DNA from: CAYSCZ01 sp051155775
Lineage (GTDB): Bacteria > Bacteroidota > Bacteroidia > Cytophagales > Cyclobacteriaceae
Direction: 5' to 3'
Length of the DNA: 64,000 nt
Assembly: GCA_051155775.1 (NCBI GenBank)
Contig: DAXETV010000016.1
Location: 62,001-126,000, forward strand
A program made the translations under genes and the position numbers. This document shows positions 45,001-51,975 of this stretch, one piece after another (position 1 is the first letter of the stretch; the number at the start of each line of letters is the position of its first letter). A model generated the notes under the pieces. The model was not told the origin of the DNA, made no database searches, and was given only the letters and a program-made list of their open reading frames with translations.

Positions 45001-45936
45001 TTACCAATCCGGTTTATCACTCTCCCCGCGCTTGGTTTGCTTTCTCTTTTGTTGCTGGATATACTGCACTTCATGGTTACGCATCGCTTCCAGGATCATT
45101 TTGGCTTTTTCCGGGCTGATCTTCATTTCTTTTAGAGCTTCTGCAGGGTTGTAGGGTTTAGGTTGCTTTTGCTCGCCGTTCTGTTCTTCTTTCTCCGCTC
45201 CTTGCTGTGCTTGTTCCTGCTTGTCTTCTTCACCTTCTTTTTTATCCTCCTTGGATTGCTGCTGTTCTTGTTCCTTTTGTTGATCTTCTTTATTTCGGCT
45301 TTGCTGCTCTTTATTTTCTTGATTCTGTTCTTGCTCTGACTGCTCCTTTTGTTGCTGCTGATTTTGTTTTTCCTGATTGTCTTTATTGTCCTGATTATTT
45401 TTTTGCTGGTTATCCTGTTTTTTTTGGTCTTTATTATCCTTGTTTTGTTCTTCTTTGTTTTGATTGTCCTGTTGGTTTTCTTGATTTTGCTGATCCTGTT
45501 TCTTTTGTTGTTCGTCCAGTAATTTTTTTACCACTTCATAATTGTACCTGGCATCTTCGTTAGCTGGATTGGCCATTAAAGATTGTTTAAAAAAGTTGAG
45601 TGATTTTTCCATTTCCTGAGCTTCTTTGGCGTAAATACCCAATTGCTGGTTGGCGATGGATTGAACATTTTTGTTATCGCTGGAGACTAATTGATTATAG
45701 CTGGTTTTTGCTCGTTCAGTATCGCCTTTCTGGGCATAAGCATGGGCAAGGTTTAAGCTGAGCTCATCTTCATCTAACCCCATTGAATCAAGCAGGATAT
45801 GATAATTACCAATCGCTTTATCAAAATCACCCGCTAGATAAGCATTTTTAGCTTCTTTCTTAAGGGCGTTAACCGTGGCTATATCCGCAGGGTCTGTGGT
45901 AATGAAAGCTAAGAAGGTGATAATTAAGTAAATCAT
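45001..45936 (-). CDS. batC: BatC-like TPR protein with a Gln/Lys/Glu/Asn-rich tract
   Basis: 311 residues: a signal sequence, TPR repeats (about 20-140), then a low-complexity tract of roughly 120 residues (141-262) made almost only of Q, K, E, N and D, and a short ordered tail (ALKEMKISPEKAKMILEAMR). This layout is that of Bacteroidota BatC/BatE aerotolerance proteins. The start overlaps batB by four bases. Bat proteins act in the periplasm against oxidative damage, as first described in Bacteroides fragilis. The charge-rich tract is likely disordered and its length is probably variable between strains. Confidence 0.85.
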   Translation of the reverse strand: MIYLIITFLAFITTDPADIATVNALKKEAKNAYLAGDFDKAIGNYHILLDSMGLDEDELSLNLAHAYAQKGDTERAKTSYNQLVSSDNKNVQSIANQQLGIYAKEAQEMEKSLNFFKQSLMANPANEDARYNYEVVKKLLDEQQKKQDQQNQENQQDNQNKEEQNKDNKDQKKQDNQQKNNQDNKDNQEKQNQQQQKEQSEQEQNQENKEQQSRNKEDQQKEQEQQQSKEDKKEGEEDKQEQAQQGAEKEEQNGEQKQPKPYNPAEALKEMKISPEKAKMILEAMRNHEVQYIQQQKRKQTKRGESDKPDW

Positions 45937-46901
45937 ATCTTAAATGTTTTTAAACTGATCAATAAATCCAAAATCAATAATATAATCCCAAGGCCTAAAA
46001 AGTAATAATATTTATTTGCAGAAACATCAATTTTCTTCGCATCTCTTAATTCCCCTTCAATATTACTGATGGCATTAATTAAACGATTAACATCATTGGT
46101 GCGGTTGCTCAACTCAAAATATTTACCGCCTGTGTTTGCCGCTAATTTTTTCAACGACGTTGGATTAAGTTTTGTGATTACATCATTGCCCTGCCGGTCT
46201 CTTTTATACCCATTGCTGGCTAAGATTTTACTACCTTTTTGAGTACCTACACCTAAAGTAAACAAACGGATGCCTGAAGATTCCAGCTTCTCTGCAACAG
46301 ACTGAGTATCCTCTCCAAAGTCTTCCCCGTCACTGATGAGCACGATTATTTTTGATTTCTGACTGGATAACGGTGAGTTATCATCATTTAACTTGTCTAA
46401 CGCCATCTCTAATGGCGGGCCAAAATCCGTTCCGGCATTTGGCACAAGGTTCGTGTTTAAAGTTTCTATAAACAGGTTTACGGCGTTCTTATCATAGGTA
46501 AGCGGACACTGTACATAAGCCTCGCTGGAGAACATTATCAAACCGATGCGATCGGAATTGAAAGCTTCCACGATATTTTTTATTTCGAACTTGATCCGCT
46601 CCAGCCGGGTAGGTTGAATGTCAAAAGCATTCATGGAGACAGATAAGTCGAGTGCGATGAAAATATCCTTGCCCACCGCTTTTATCTCCCTTTTATTTTC
46701 ACCAAATGAAGGGCCCAATAAAGCCACTATGAATAAAGCAAAGTAAGTAGATCTCAACAGGAACTTTATGATCACATTTATCCCGCCCTGCCCATACTTA
46801 GTGGCCAGTGAAAAAGTACGATAGAAATATATCCCATATAAAACCAGGAATGCTATTACAAATAACCATTCTGTACTACCAAAAGATCTATACCACTCCA
46901 T
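45933..46901 (-). CDS. batB: BatB-like VWA-domain membrane protein
   Basis: 322 residues: two N-terminal membrane helices (about 12-28 and 43-64), an extracytoplasmic von Willebrand A domain with MIDAS motif DLSVS at residues 85-89, the threonine in NAGTDFGPPLEMAL and the aspartate in VLISDGEDFGED, and a C-terminal helix (FLGLGIILLILDLLISL). This is the BatA/BatB architecture, and the following TPR gene makes BatB the better call. The usual upstream MoxR ATPase, DUF58 protein and BatA are not present here; the neighbouring upstream gene is pdeM. Confidence 0.85.
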   Translation of the reverse strand: MEWYRSFGSTEWLFVIAFLVLYGIYFYRTFSLATKYGQGGINVIIKFLLRSTYFALFIVALLGPSFGENKREIKAVGKDIFIALDLSVSMNAFDIQPTRLERIKFEIKNIVEAFNSDRIGLIMFSSEAYVQCPLTYDKNAVNLFIETLNTNLVPNAGTDFGPPLEMALDKLNDDNSPLSSQKSKIIVLISDGEDFGEDTQSVAEKLESSGIRLFTLGVGTQKGSKILASNGYKRDRQGNDVITKLNPTSLKKLAANTGGKYFELSNRTNDVNRLINAISNIEGELRDAKKIDVSANKYYYFLGLGIILLILDLLISLKTFKI

Positions 46902-46971
46902 ATCAATGAGTCAACCGCAAAAATTGGAAAACGAAGGATTATGCAAAGACTTTTTAAGAAAATTTAACAAT

Positions 46972-47622
46972 TCATTGAACAGCCATTACCTGTTTGTCCA
47001 CAATCACATAAACCTGTTCGTCTTTTTTTGGTTTAATAATCGAATAACCGGTGAATTTCCCAAAAGCAGGCATGACCCCGGCTTTTCCGCCAAAGTAGAA
47101 GCATGGCAGTCGTACCGACTGATGGGCTTTGCCGCGCATCCTCACCCCAGGATGGATGTGACCAGCGAGGTTATAATGTGTTGTGTCATTATTTTCTAGC
47201 GGGATGTGGGTGAAAATAAATGGCTCCATCACCAGTCCATCTTTTAGTACTTTGATGTTATATTTTTCATAGTGTGATTGATGTAAAATATCATGGTTCC
47301 CGGAAACAAGAATAAATTTTTTGTCAGGGTAAGATTGTAGTAGTTTGCCAAACTTCTCCCAGCTAAGATTAAAGCGGCTATGAAACAAATCCCCGAGGAA
47401 AATTACCTGATCTATGCGCCAGGTTTTTAAAAGGTAATTCAGTGCCGCCAGGTTGGAGATGGATGGGCTGTCAGGGATGGCCATACCCTCTTTCCTGAAG
47501 TGCGCCGACTTGCCCAGGTGCAGGTCAGCTAATAGCAAGGTTTTTTTTGATGGCCAATAAATACTTTTAGAATGATGAAGGGTCAGTTCTTCACCGTGTA
47601 ACGCTACCGTAAGCCCATTCAT
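46972..47622 (-). CDS. pdeM: Ligase-associated DNA damage response endonuclease PdeM
   Basis: 216-residue calcineurin-type metallophosphoesterase. Metal motifs are in order: LLLADLHLGKSAHFRKEG, FLGDLFHSRFNLSW, LVSGNHD, THIPLENN and LAGHIHPGVRM. PdeM proteins are found with an Lhr-type helicase, an ATP-dependent DNA ligase and an exonuclease in a DNA-repair cassette. Here only the helicase is adjacent, its gene ending on the base before pdeM begins. No ligase or exonuclease lies within the window. Confidence 0.93.
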   Translation of the reverse strand: MNGLTVALHGEELTLHHSKSIYWPSKKTLLLADLHLGKSAHFRKEGMAIPDSPSISNLAALNYLLKTWRIDQVIFLGDLFHSRFNLSWEKFGKLLQSYPDKKFILVSGNHDILHQSHYEKYNIKVLKDGLVMEPFIFTHIPLENNDTTHYNLAGHIHPGVRMRGKAHQSVRLPCFYFGGKAGVMPAFGKFTGYSIIKPKKDEQVYVIVDKQVMAVQ

Positions 47623-50082
47623 TTATTTTTCCAACTGAAGTTTCATGCGTTTTATCCTGTCTTCTAATTTCTCATAGCTGACCTTTTCCCGTATCCTGTC
47701 AACCATAATGGGAAATGAGAAAGGCGTAAATTTAGGTGGATAAGTTAAAATAATCTGTTGATTGGCGATCCTTTCCAGGGCTTTTCTCAACCGTGCTTCC
47801 TCCAGCTGGAAGTCATACACTTCCTGGTAGGCCTGCTGTAGGAGCACATTATCCTGATCATATTCATAAAAAACCTTAAATACCAGCTGTGCGGATGATT
47901 GCAGGTGCTTGCTATTCACATAGTGCCCCGGATAACCTTTAAAAACAAGGCCTGCAATACTGGCAATGTTCCTGAACCTTCGGCTGGCCATCTCAGTTAT
48001 GTTCATACTTTGTGTAAGGTCTTCTTTTAAATGCTCCGGCGAGAAATAATCATTTGCTATGGCTTCTTCGATAGGTATAGGTTGATCAGAAAGCAACTCA
48101 AACCCATAATCATTCATAGCTATTGAAAAGCTCAACCGTTTGATCAGGGATAACCGGTAGGCCATCAGGTTGGCCAGCCCTTCATGCACATTGCGGCCCT
48201 CAAAAGGAAAAAAAAATACATGCCACCCTTCACGTGTTTTCATGGACTCCACCAGAAACTCGTTGCTGTCGGGCAGGTGGGAACGCTCCTGCTGAACTTT
48301 TAACAATGGGTGGAGCAACTCAAACTCCGGATGCTTACGGGGACTATTCTTGCAGATATCCAGCTGGATGCGTATTTCTTCTGACATCTCTGAGCTTAAG
48401 GGCATCTTACCGCCCTGCCAGCTGGGTATCTGTCCTTTGGTCGAACTGGACCGCCTGACATACACCTTCATATCTTTGATGCGCACAAACTCAAGGCTGC
48501 GGCCTGAAAACCAAAAAGTATCGCCAGGGCTTAGCCTGGAAATAAACCATTCCTCAATGGTTCCTAACCGGCTTCCATTCATGTACACCACCTCTATCGC
48601 TGAATCACCTACAATTGTACCGATGGATAAGCGGTGGCGCATGGCGATTTTTCTGTTCAGCACGCTATAGCGTCCATTGATTAGTTCCACTTTTTTGAAT
48701 TCATCATAGGCTTCCAGGTAAGTACCGCCCGTCACCACATAATCAATGAGCTGACGAAAAGTATCCCAGTCAATACCCTGGAAAGAAAAAACAGACCGTA
48801 CTTCTTTGAACAATTGCTCCGCCACGAATCCATCGGAAATGGCCAAGGTAACCAGGTATTGCACCAACACATCATAAGAATTGATGTAGGGGACACGGTT
48901 TTCCACACGCTTCTTTTTTACAGCACTTTTTATGGCTACCGCTTCCAGCAGTTCCAGTGAGTTGGTAGGTACAAAATAAATGATGCTTTGCTCACCCGGT
49001 CGGTGGCCACTACGTCCTGCGCGCTGCAGGAAACGGGCTACACCCTTAGGTCCGCCGATCTGAATGATGGTGTCCACCGGCCTGAAATCTACCCCCAGGT
49101 CAAGGCTGGAGGTGCAAACCACCACTTTTAACTGGCTATTGTGAATGGCTTCCTCCACCCAGTCGCGAATATCTTTGTCTAACGATCCGTGGTGCATAGC
49201 TATTTGCCCCGCCAGTCCTGGTGCTTTGGTAAGTATATTTTGGTACCAGATCTCGGTTTGTGAACGGGTATTGGTGAAGACCAGGGTTGAACCGCTGCCC
49301 TCCAGGATAGGGAGCAGCTTGTCCAGCATCTGTGTACCCAGATGGCCCGACCAGGGGAATTTTTCTATGGTGTCTGGCATCACAGTGATCACCTCAATCT
49401 TTTTTTCCAGGTTGGCCCTGACTATCGAATATTGATCAGCCGAGACATCCACGCCCAGCAATGCTTGCCTGGCTTCGTCCATGTTTCCGATGGTCGCAGA
49501 TATCCCCCAGATTTTCACGGCCCGGCTCACCATTTTGAGCCTGGATAAGCCCAATTCCACCTGCACACCTCTTTTAGAGCCCAGCAGCTCATGCCATTCA
49601 TCCACTACCACCGCTTTCAGCTCACTGAAAAAGTTAGGGTAGTCTTTTTGTGCCAGCATCAGGTGAAGGGTCTCAGGTGTTGTGATTAACACCTGGGGCC
49701 ATTTCCTGCGTTGTCTTTCACGTTCATTGTTCGGGGTGTCTCCGGTGCGGATACCGATGGTCCATGGTAGCTGCATGCCATCGCATGCCTTTTGGAAGGC
49801 ATAATGTATATCTTTGGTCAAGGCCCGTAAAGGTGTTATCCACAAGGCCTGTAAGCCTTCGGTTAAGGACTGGTCATATTTAAAGTATTCCAACAGGATG
49901 GGAAAAGCCAGGGCATAGGTCTTGCCGCTTCCGGTCGGGGCATTGAGCAGCCCATGATTGCCTTTTATATATTCCGACCAGGTCTCTACCTGAAAGGGGA
50001 AGGGCTCCCATCCTTCATTTTCAAACCAATTGTAAGCGTGCTTCAGATATTTCGGCTCCATCGATCGCTGCGAAGTTATCAC
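47623..50082 (-). CDS. Ligase-associated Lhr-type DEXH helicase
   Basis: 819 residues; ATG 50061 (MEPKYLKHAYNWF) is a plausible alternative start. Motif I is NAPTGSGKTYALAFP, motif II VVVDEWHELLGSKRG, motif III SATIGN, motif VI QRAGRSGHRPGE, followed by the winged-helix and Lhr-core C-terminal domains (FPFEGRNVHEGLANLMAYRL). It is a 3'-5' ATP-dependent DNA helicase or translocase of the ligase-associated type, shorter than the 1500-residue full-length Lhr. It is cotranscribed with pdeM. The 352-bp region before it is otherwise empty on this strand. Confidence 0.93.
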   Translation of the reverse strand: MITSQRSMEPKYLKHAYNWFENEGWEPFPFQVETWSEYIKGNHGLLNAPTGSGKTYALAFPILLEYFKYDQSLTEGLQALWITPLRALTKDIHYAFQKACDGMQLPWTIGIRTGDTPNNERERQRRKWPQVLITTPETLHLMLAQKDYPNFFSELKAVVVDEWHELLGSKRGVQVELGLSRLKMVSRAVKIWGISATIGNMDEARQALLGVDVSADQYSIVRANLEKKIEVITVMPDTIEKFPWSGHLGTQMLDKLLPILEGSGSTLVFTNTRSQTEIWYQNILTKAPGLAGQIAMHHGSLDKDIRDWVEEAIHNSQLKVVVCTSSLDLGVDFRPVDTIIQIGGPKGVARFLQRAGRSGHRPGEQSIIYFVPTNSLELLEAVAIKSAVKKKRVENRVPYINSYDVLVQYLVTLAISDGFVAEQLFKEVRSVFSFQGIDWDTFRQLIDYVVTGGTYLEAYDEFKKVELINGRYSVLNRKIAMRHRLSIGTIVGDSAIEVVYMNGSRLGTIEEWFISRLSPGDTFWFSGRSLEFVRIKDMKVYVRRSSSTKGQIPSWQGGKMPLSSEMSEEIRIQLDICKNSPRKHPEFELLHPLLKVQQERSHLPDSNEFLVESMKTREGWHVFFFPFEGRNVHEGLANLMAYRLSLIKRLSFSIAMNDYGFELLSDQPIPIEEAIANDYFSPEHLKEDLTQSMNITEMASRRFRNIASIAGLVFKGYPGHYVNSKHLQSSAQLVFKVFYEYDQDNVLLQQAYQEVYDFQLEEARLRKALERIANQQIILTYPPKFTPFSFPIMVDRIREKVSYEKLEDRIKRMKLQLEK

Positions 50083-50434
50083 AAACTAAGCAATAGCAAA
50101 TAGTAAAAGGTTGCCTGGTGGATTTCAAAAAAGCATCTGCGATAAAAGATTCTTTTCATGTTTGCCAGTTAAAAATGGACTCATACTGTGACGTCCTTTT
50201 TTTTATTCAAGTCAGGTCACTTTTATGCGTTGTTTTAATCGAATGAATGTAAAATTAAACGTGATTTTCTCTGATAAATCCTTACTTTGTTAGATAAAAG
50301 GTAGTCAAATAATCGAATCTTCAGGATGAACCAATCAGAAATCCCCCCTTGAGCTAAGAAAGACGGTAATTCCAATAAAGAAATGTTTTCCAAAATTTTA
50401 TCGTTATTTTGCTTTAGAACGCAAGATTTTAAAA
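50083..50434. other. Gene-free stretch upstream of helicase and toxin-antitoxin genes
   Basis: This AT-rich stretch separates the leftward helicase operon from the rightward toxin-antitoxin pair and should hold both promoters. One short frame on the minus strand (50235-50444) has no family signs and overlaps the antitoxin start, so I do not call it. I see no repeat, tRNA or insertion sequence here. Confidence 0.4.
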
Positions 50435-50599
50435 ATGGTAACAATCATAAAAAAAGGAACAGATTCTAAGTTGTTAGCTGAGCAACTAAAAAAGGCGCTC
50501 GAAACCAAAGGTGTTGATACGCATAAATATTGTGGTGTTATTAAACTTAAGCATGATCCTTTGGCCATTCAAAAGCGGATGAGAGATGAATGGGAATAG
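50435..50599 (+). CDS. Antitoxin partner of the VapC-type toxin (54 residues)
   Basis: A short gene directly before the PIN-domain toxin and overlapping it by 14 bases. It begins MVTIIKKGTDSKLLAEQLKK and ends LAIQKRMRDEWE. The product is mostly helical and charged. Its position, tiny size and overlap are those of an antitoxin in a type II system. I do not recognise a classical RHH, AbrB or Phd DNA-binding domain, but the C-terminal CGVIKLKHDPLAIQKRMRDEW block looks like a toxin-wrapping segment. Such pairs usually repress their own promoter. Function is inferred from context. Confidence 0.75.
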   Translation: MVTIIKKGTDSKLLAEQLKKALETKGVDTHKYCGVIKLKHDPLAIQKRMRDEWE

Positions 50600-50960
50600 T
50601 GTTTTGGTAGATACCAATATCGCGCTTTATCTGCTATCTGGCGATAAAGGTTTATCTGATTTGCTTTACAACAAAAAACTCTATGTTTCTTTTATCACTC
50701 AATTGGAGCTCCTTAGCTATCATGGTGTTACCAGTAAGGAACAAGTAGAAGTGGAGAAGTTCTTGGAGGATTGTATCATTATTGACATCAACAGTAGGAT
50801 CAAGCAATCAGTCATCAAAATCAGAAAGATTGTAAAAATCAAATTACCAGATAGCATCATTCTGGCAACCTCGGAATATTTAGGAGTTCCCGTTATCAGC
50901 GCAGATGGTGACTTTAAAAATCTAGAGACTGCTGATGTGATTTTCTATGAAAAGGAATAG
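50586..50960 (+). CDS. vapC: VapC-type PIN-domain ribonuclease toxin
   Basis: 124 residues, a complete PIN domain. The acidic metal site is visible: Asp in VLVDTNIALYLL, Glu in ITQLELLSYHG, Asp in KLPDSIILATS and Asp in SADGDFKNL. PIN toxins of this type cut tRNA or rRNA at specific sites when free of antitoxin. The start overlaps the 54-residue antitoxin gene, so translation is coupled. It marks the start of an accessory-looking stretch that runs to 51975. Confidence 0.9.
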   Translation: MNGNSVLVDTNIALYLLSGDKGLSDLLYNKKLYVSFITQLELLSYHGVTSKEQVEVEKFLEDCIIIDINSRIKQSVIKIRKIVKIKLPDSIILATSEYLGVPVISADGDFKNLETADVIFYEKE

Positions 50961-51119
50961 TTACATTCCCTTACACAGTCGCCCGGCTGTGCCGAGTGAC
51001 GCTTTAAATGACCGCAAGCTATGCCCAGGGATCTATTTTTGATAAGCTACGATTAGTTGGGGGAGAGGTTATAAAAGTATGATGGGCTATTATTTTGAAA
51101 TTCAAATCTCAAATTCATT

Positions 51120-51222
51120 GAACCGCCCGGTACGAGACCCGTACACTGGGTGGTGTGAGCGGCGTACGCCCGCATTATAGTGCGGGGCAGGCTGTGGACA
51201 TTATCGCTCACGGCTGTCTACC
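51120..51222 (+). other. Block of nested inverted repeats resembling a group II intron 3' end
   Basis: GC-rich DNA unlike its surroundings. ACCGCCC (51122-51128) can pair with GGGTGGT (51148-51154), and inside it GTACG (51130-51134) with CGTAC (51140-51144), with a small 3' bulge. That gives a roughly 34-base hairpin shaped like group II intron domain V. The following GTGAGCG (51155-51161) pairs with CGCTCAC (51205-51211) around an inner CCCGCA/TGCGGG hairpin, as a domain VI might. No reverse-transcriptase gene is present upstream, so if this reading is right only the 3' end survives. The match is by structure and remembered family pattern; a covariance search would be needed. Confidence 0.45.
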
Positions 51223-51223
51223 T

Positions 51224-51241
51224 CTCAATAGCCTCAATAGC
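51224..51241 (+). repeat. Perfect tandem repeat of CTCAATAGC
   Basis: Two adjoining copies of the nine-base unit CTCAATAGC, at 51224-51232 and 51233-51241. The second copy forms the outer end of the left arm of the 42-bp palindrome, and its complement recurs in the right arm. Confidence 0.85.
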
Positions 51242-51273
51242 GCTCGTTTGTATACAAACGAGCGCTATTGAGG
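51232..51273. repeat. Perfect 42-bp palindrome
   Basis: The 21 bases 51232-51252 (starting CCTCAATAGCGCTCG) are the exact reverse complement of 51253-51273, with no spacer. RNA from either strand would fold into a very strong hairpin. It lies nine bases beyond the stop codon of the TGA-interrupted gene on the minus strand, a fitting place for a terminator, but neither side has a T-tract. It could equally be an end of a small mobile element, a recombination site or a dimeric protein-binding site. Confidence 0.9.
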
Positions 51274-51282
51274 GTTTCAAGT

Positions 51283-51807
51283 TTAAAAGAGTCCCAATTG
51301 CGTTTCTATTTTTAGGTAAAAGACTCCTGTTATGACAAATGGATTCGTCCACCGTCTTCTATGTCCTTCTGATGTTGTGCCTAAGAACAAATGAATATCC
51401 TTCGTCTTAGTAAAATTATCGAAGTACTGCTCCTTCACCTTTTCAAGAGCAACTTTTTCGTCTCCATCTGCCGCCTTCATTCTTTTCCAGTATAGTGCTC
51501 CAATTCCACAATCTTCAATCATTAGTCATGGAGTTTTGCCCTTTGAGTCTTTGAACCTGTAGTAAAACTTATAGGTAACCTTCGGAATCATTATAGTCGG
51601 ATCCTCATTGTCTTCACTAGCAAAAAGATCCAACTGCTGCCGAATTTCCTTCCAAACCGGTTTCCAGTCGCATTCGTCTTCTTCAATCTCAAAGTCCAAA
51701 ATCTCTGTAGGCTTGAAAGTAGCAAGTGAAACGTTTTTAGGATCTTTTCAATCTTCTATGAGTTTATCAATGCTGGAATAGACATTTGCAAGACAATACT
51801 TCTTCAT
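51283..51807 (-). pseudogene. 174-codon gene of unknown family interrupted by two in-frame TGA codons
   Basis: Reading from ATG 51807, one frame runs 174 codons to TAA at 51283, broken only by TGA at codon 20 (51748-51750) and TGA at codon 94 (51526-51528). There is no frameshift. The pieces join sensibly: KLIED-TGA-KDPKNVSLATF and KDSKGKTP-TGA-LMIEDCG. Tryptophan at both places would read naturally, and the gene elsewhere uses TGG for Trp (DWKPVWKE, LYWKR, RRRWTNP). The acidic, aromatic-rich product has no family I know. The simplest reading is a recent pseudogene from two point mutations. Only the last 79 codons form an uninterrupted frame with its own ATG. No signal peptide is seen. Confidence 0.6.
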
Positions 51808-51839
51808 TTTTTACAGGACACCCAAATCAGGTAAGTACC

Positions 51840-51975
51840 TAAAATTCAGAATGGCTTAGGGAGCCTGTTGGAAACCGAAATGGGCTGTGCATGGAAGTTT
51901 TCAACGGCGGGTAACCTGGATGGAGCCCTACGCTCGGGCAAGTGGGGGATACTAATAATCGCTCCTACTGATTAA
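51840..51975. other. GC-rich non-coding stretch with a hairpin, origin unclear
   Basis: Between the interrupted gene and the photolyase operon's 3' end lies non-coding DNA that is more GC-rich than the genes around it. GTGGGGG near 51940 can pair (with two G-T pairs) with CTCCTAC at about 51962-51968 across a 13-base loop. The CTCCTACTGATT end resembles the 3' end of group II introns, so this could be another fragment of such an element, but I cannot establish that. It may also serve as terminator for the leftward photolyase operon. Confidence 0.3.

Noticed and set aside
45207..45563. A 118-residue cysteine-, phenylalanine- and leucine-rich rightward frame
   Set aside because: It is the antisense of the Gln/Lys/Glu/Asn-rich tract of BatC, which produces long artificial frames.
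45001..45936. Gln/Glu/Lys/Asn-codon tract considered as a DNA repeat array
   Set aside because: The units are irregular at DNA level and keep the BatC frame; it is protein low complexity rather than a CRISPR or satellite array.
46906..47199. A 97-residue rightward frame upstream of batB
   Set aside because: Most of it is antisense to the C-terminal half of pdeM, which has all its metal motifs.
50235..50444. A 69-residue leftward gene before the toxin-antitoxin pair
   Set aside because: Overlaps the antitoxin start on the other strand, and its sequence looks like translated AT-rich intergenic DNA.
51283..51522. A stand-alone 79-residue gene
   Set aside because: It is the last part of a 174-codon frame that continues upstream in the same phase beyond a TGA; treating it as a separate gene hides the interrupted gene.
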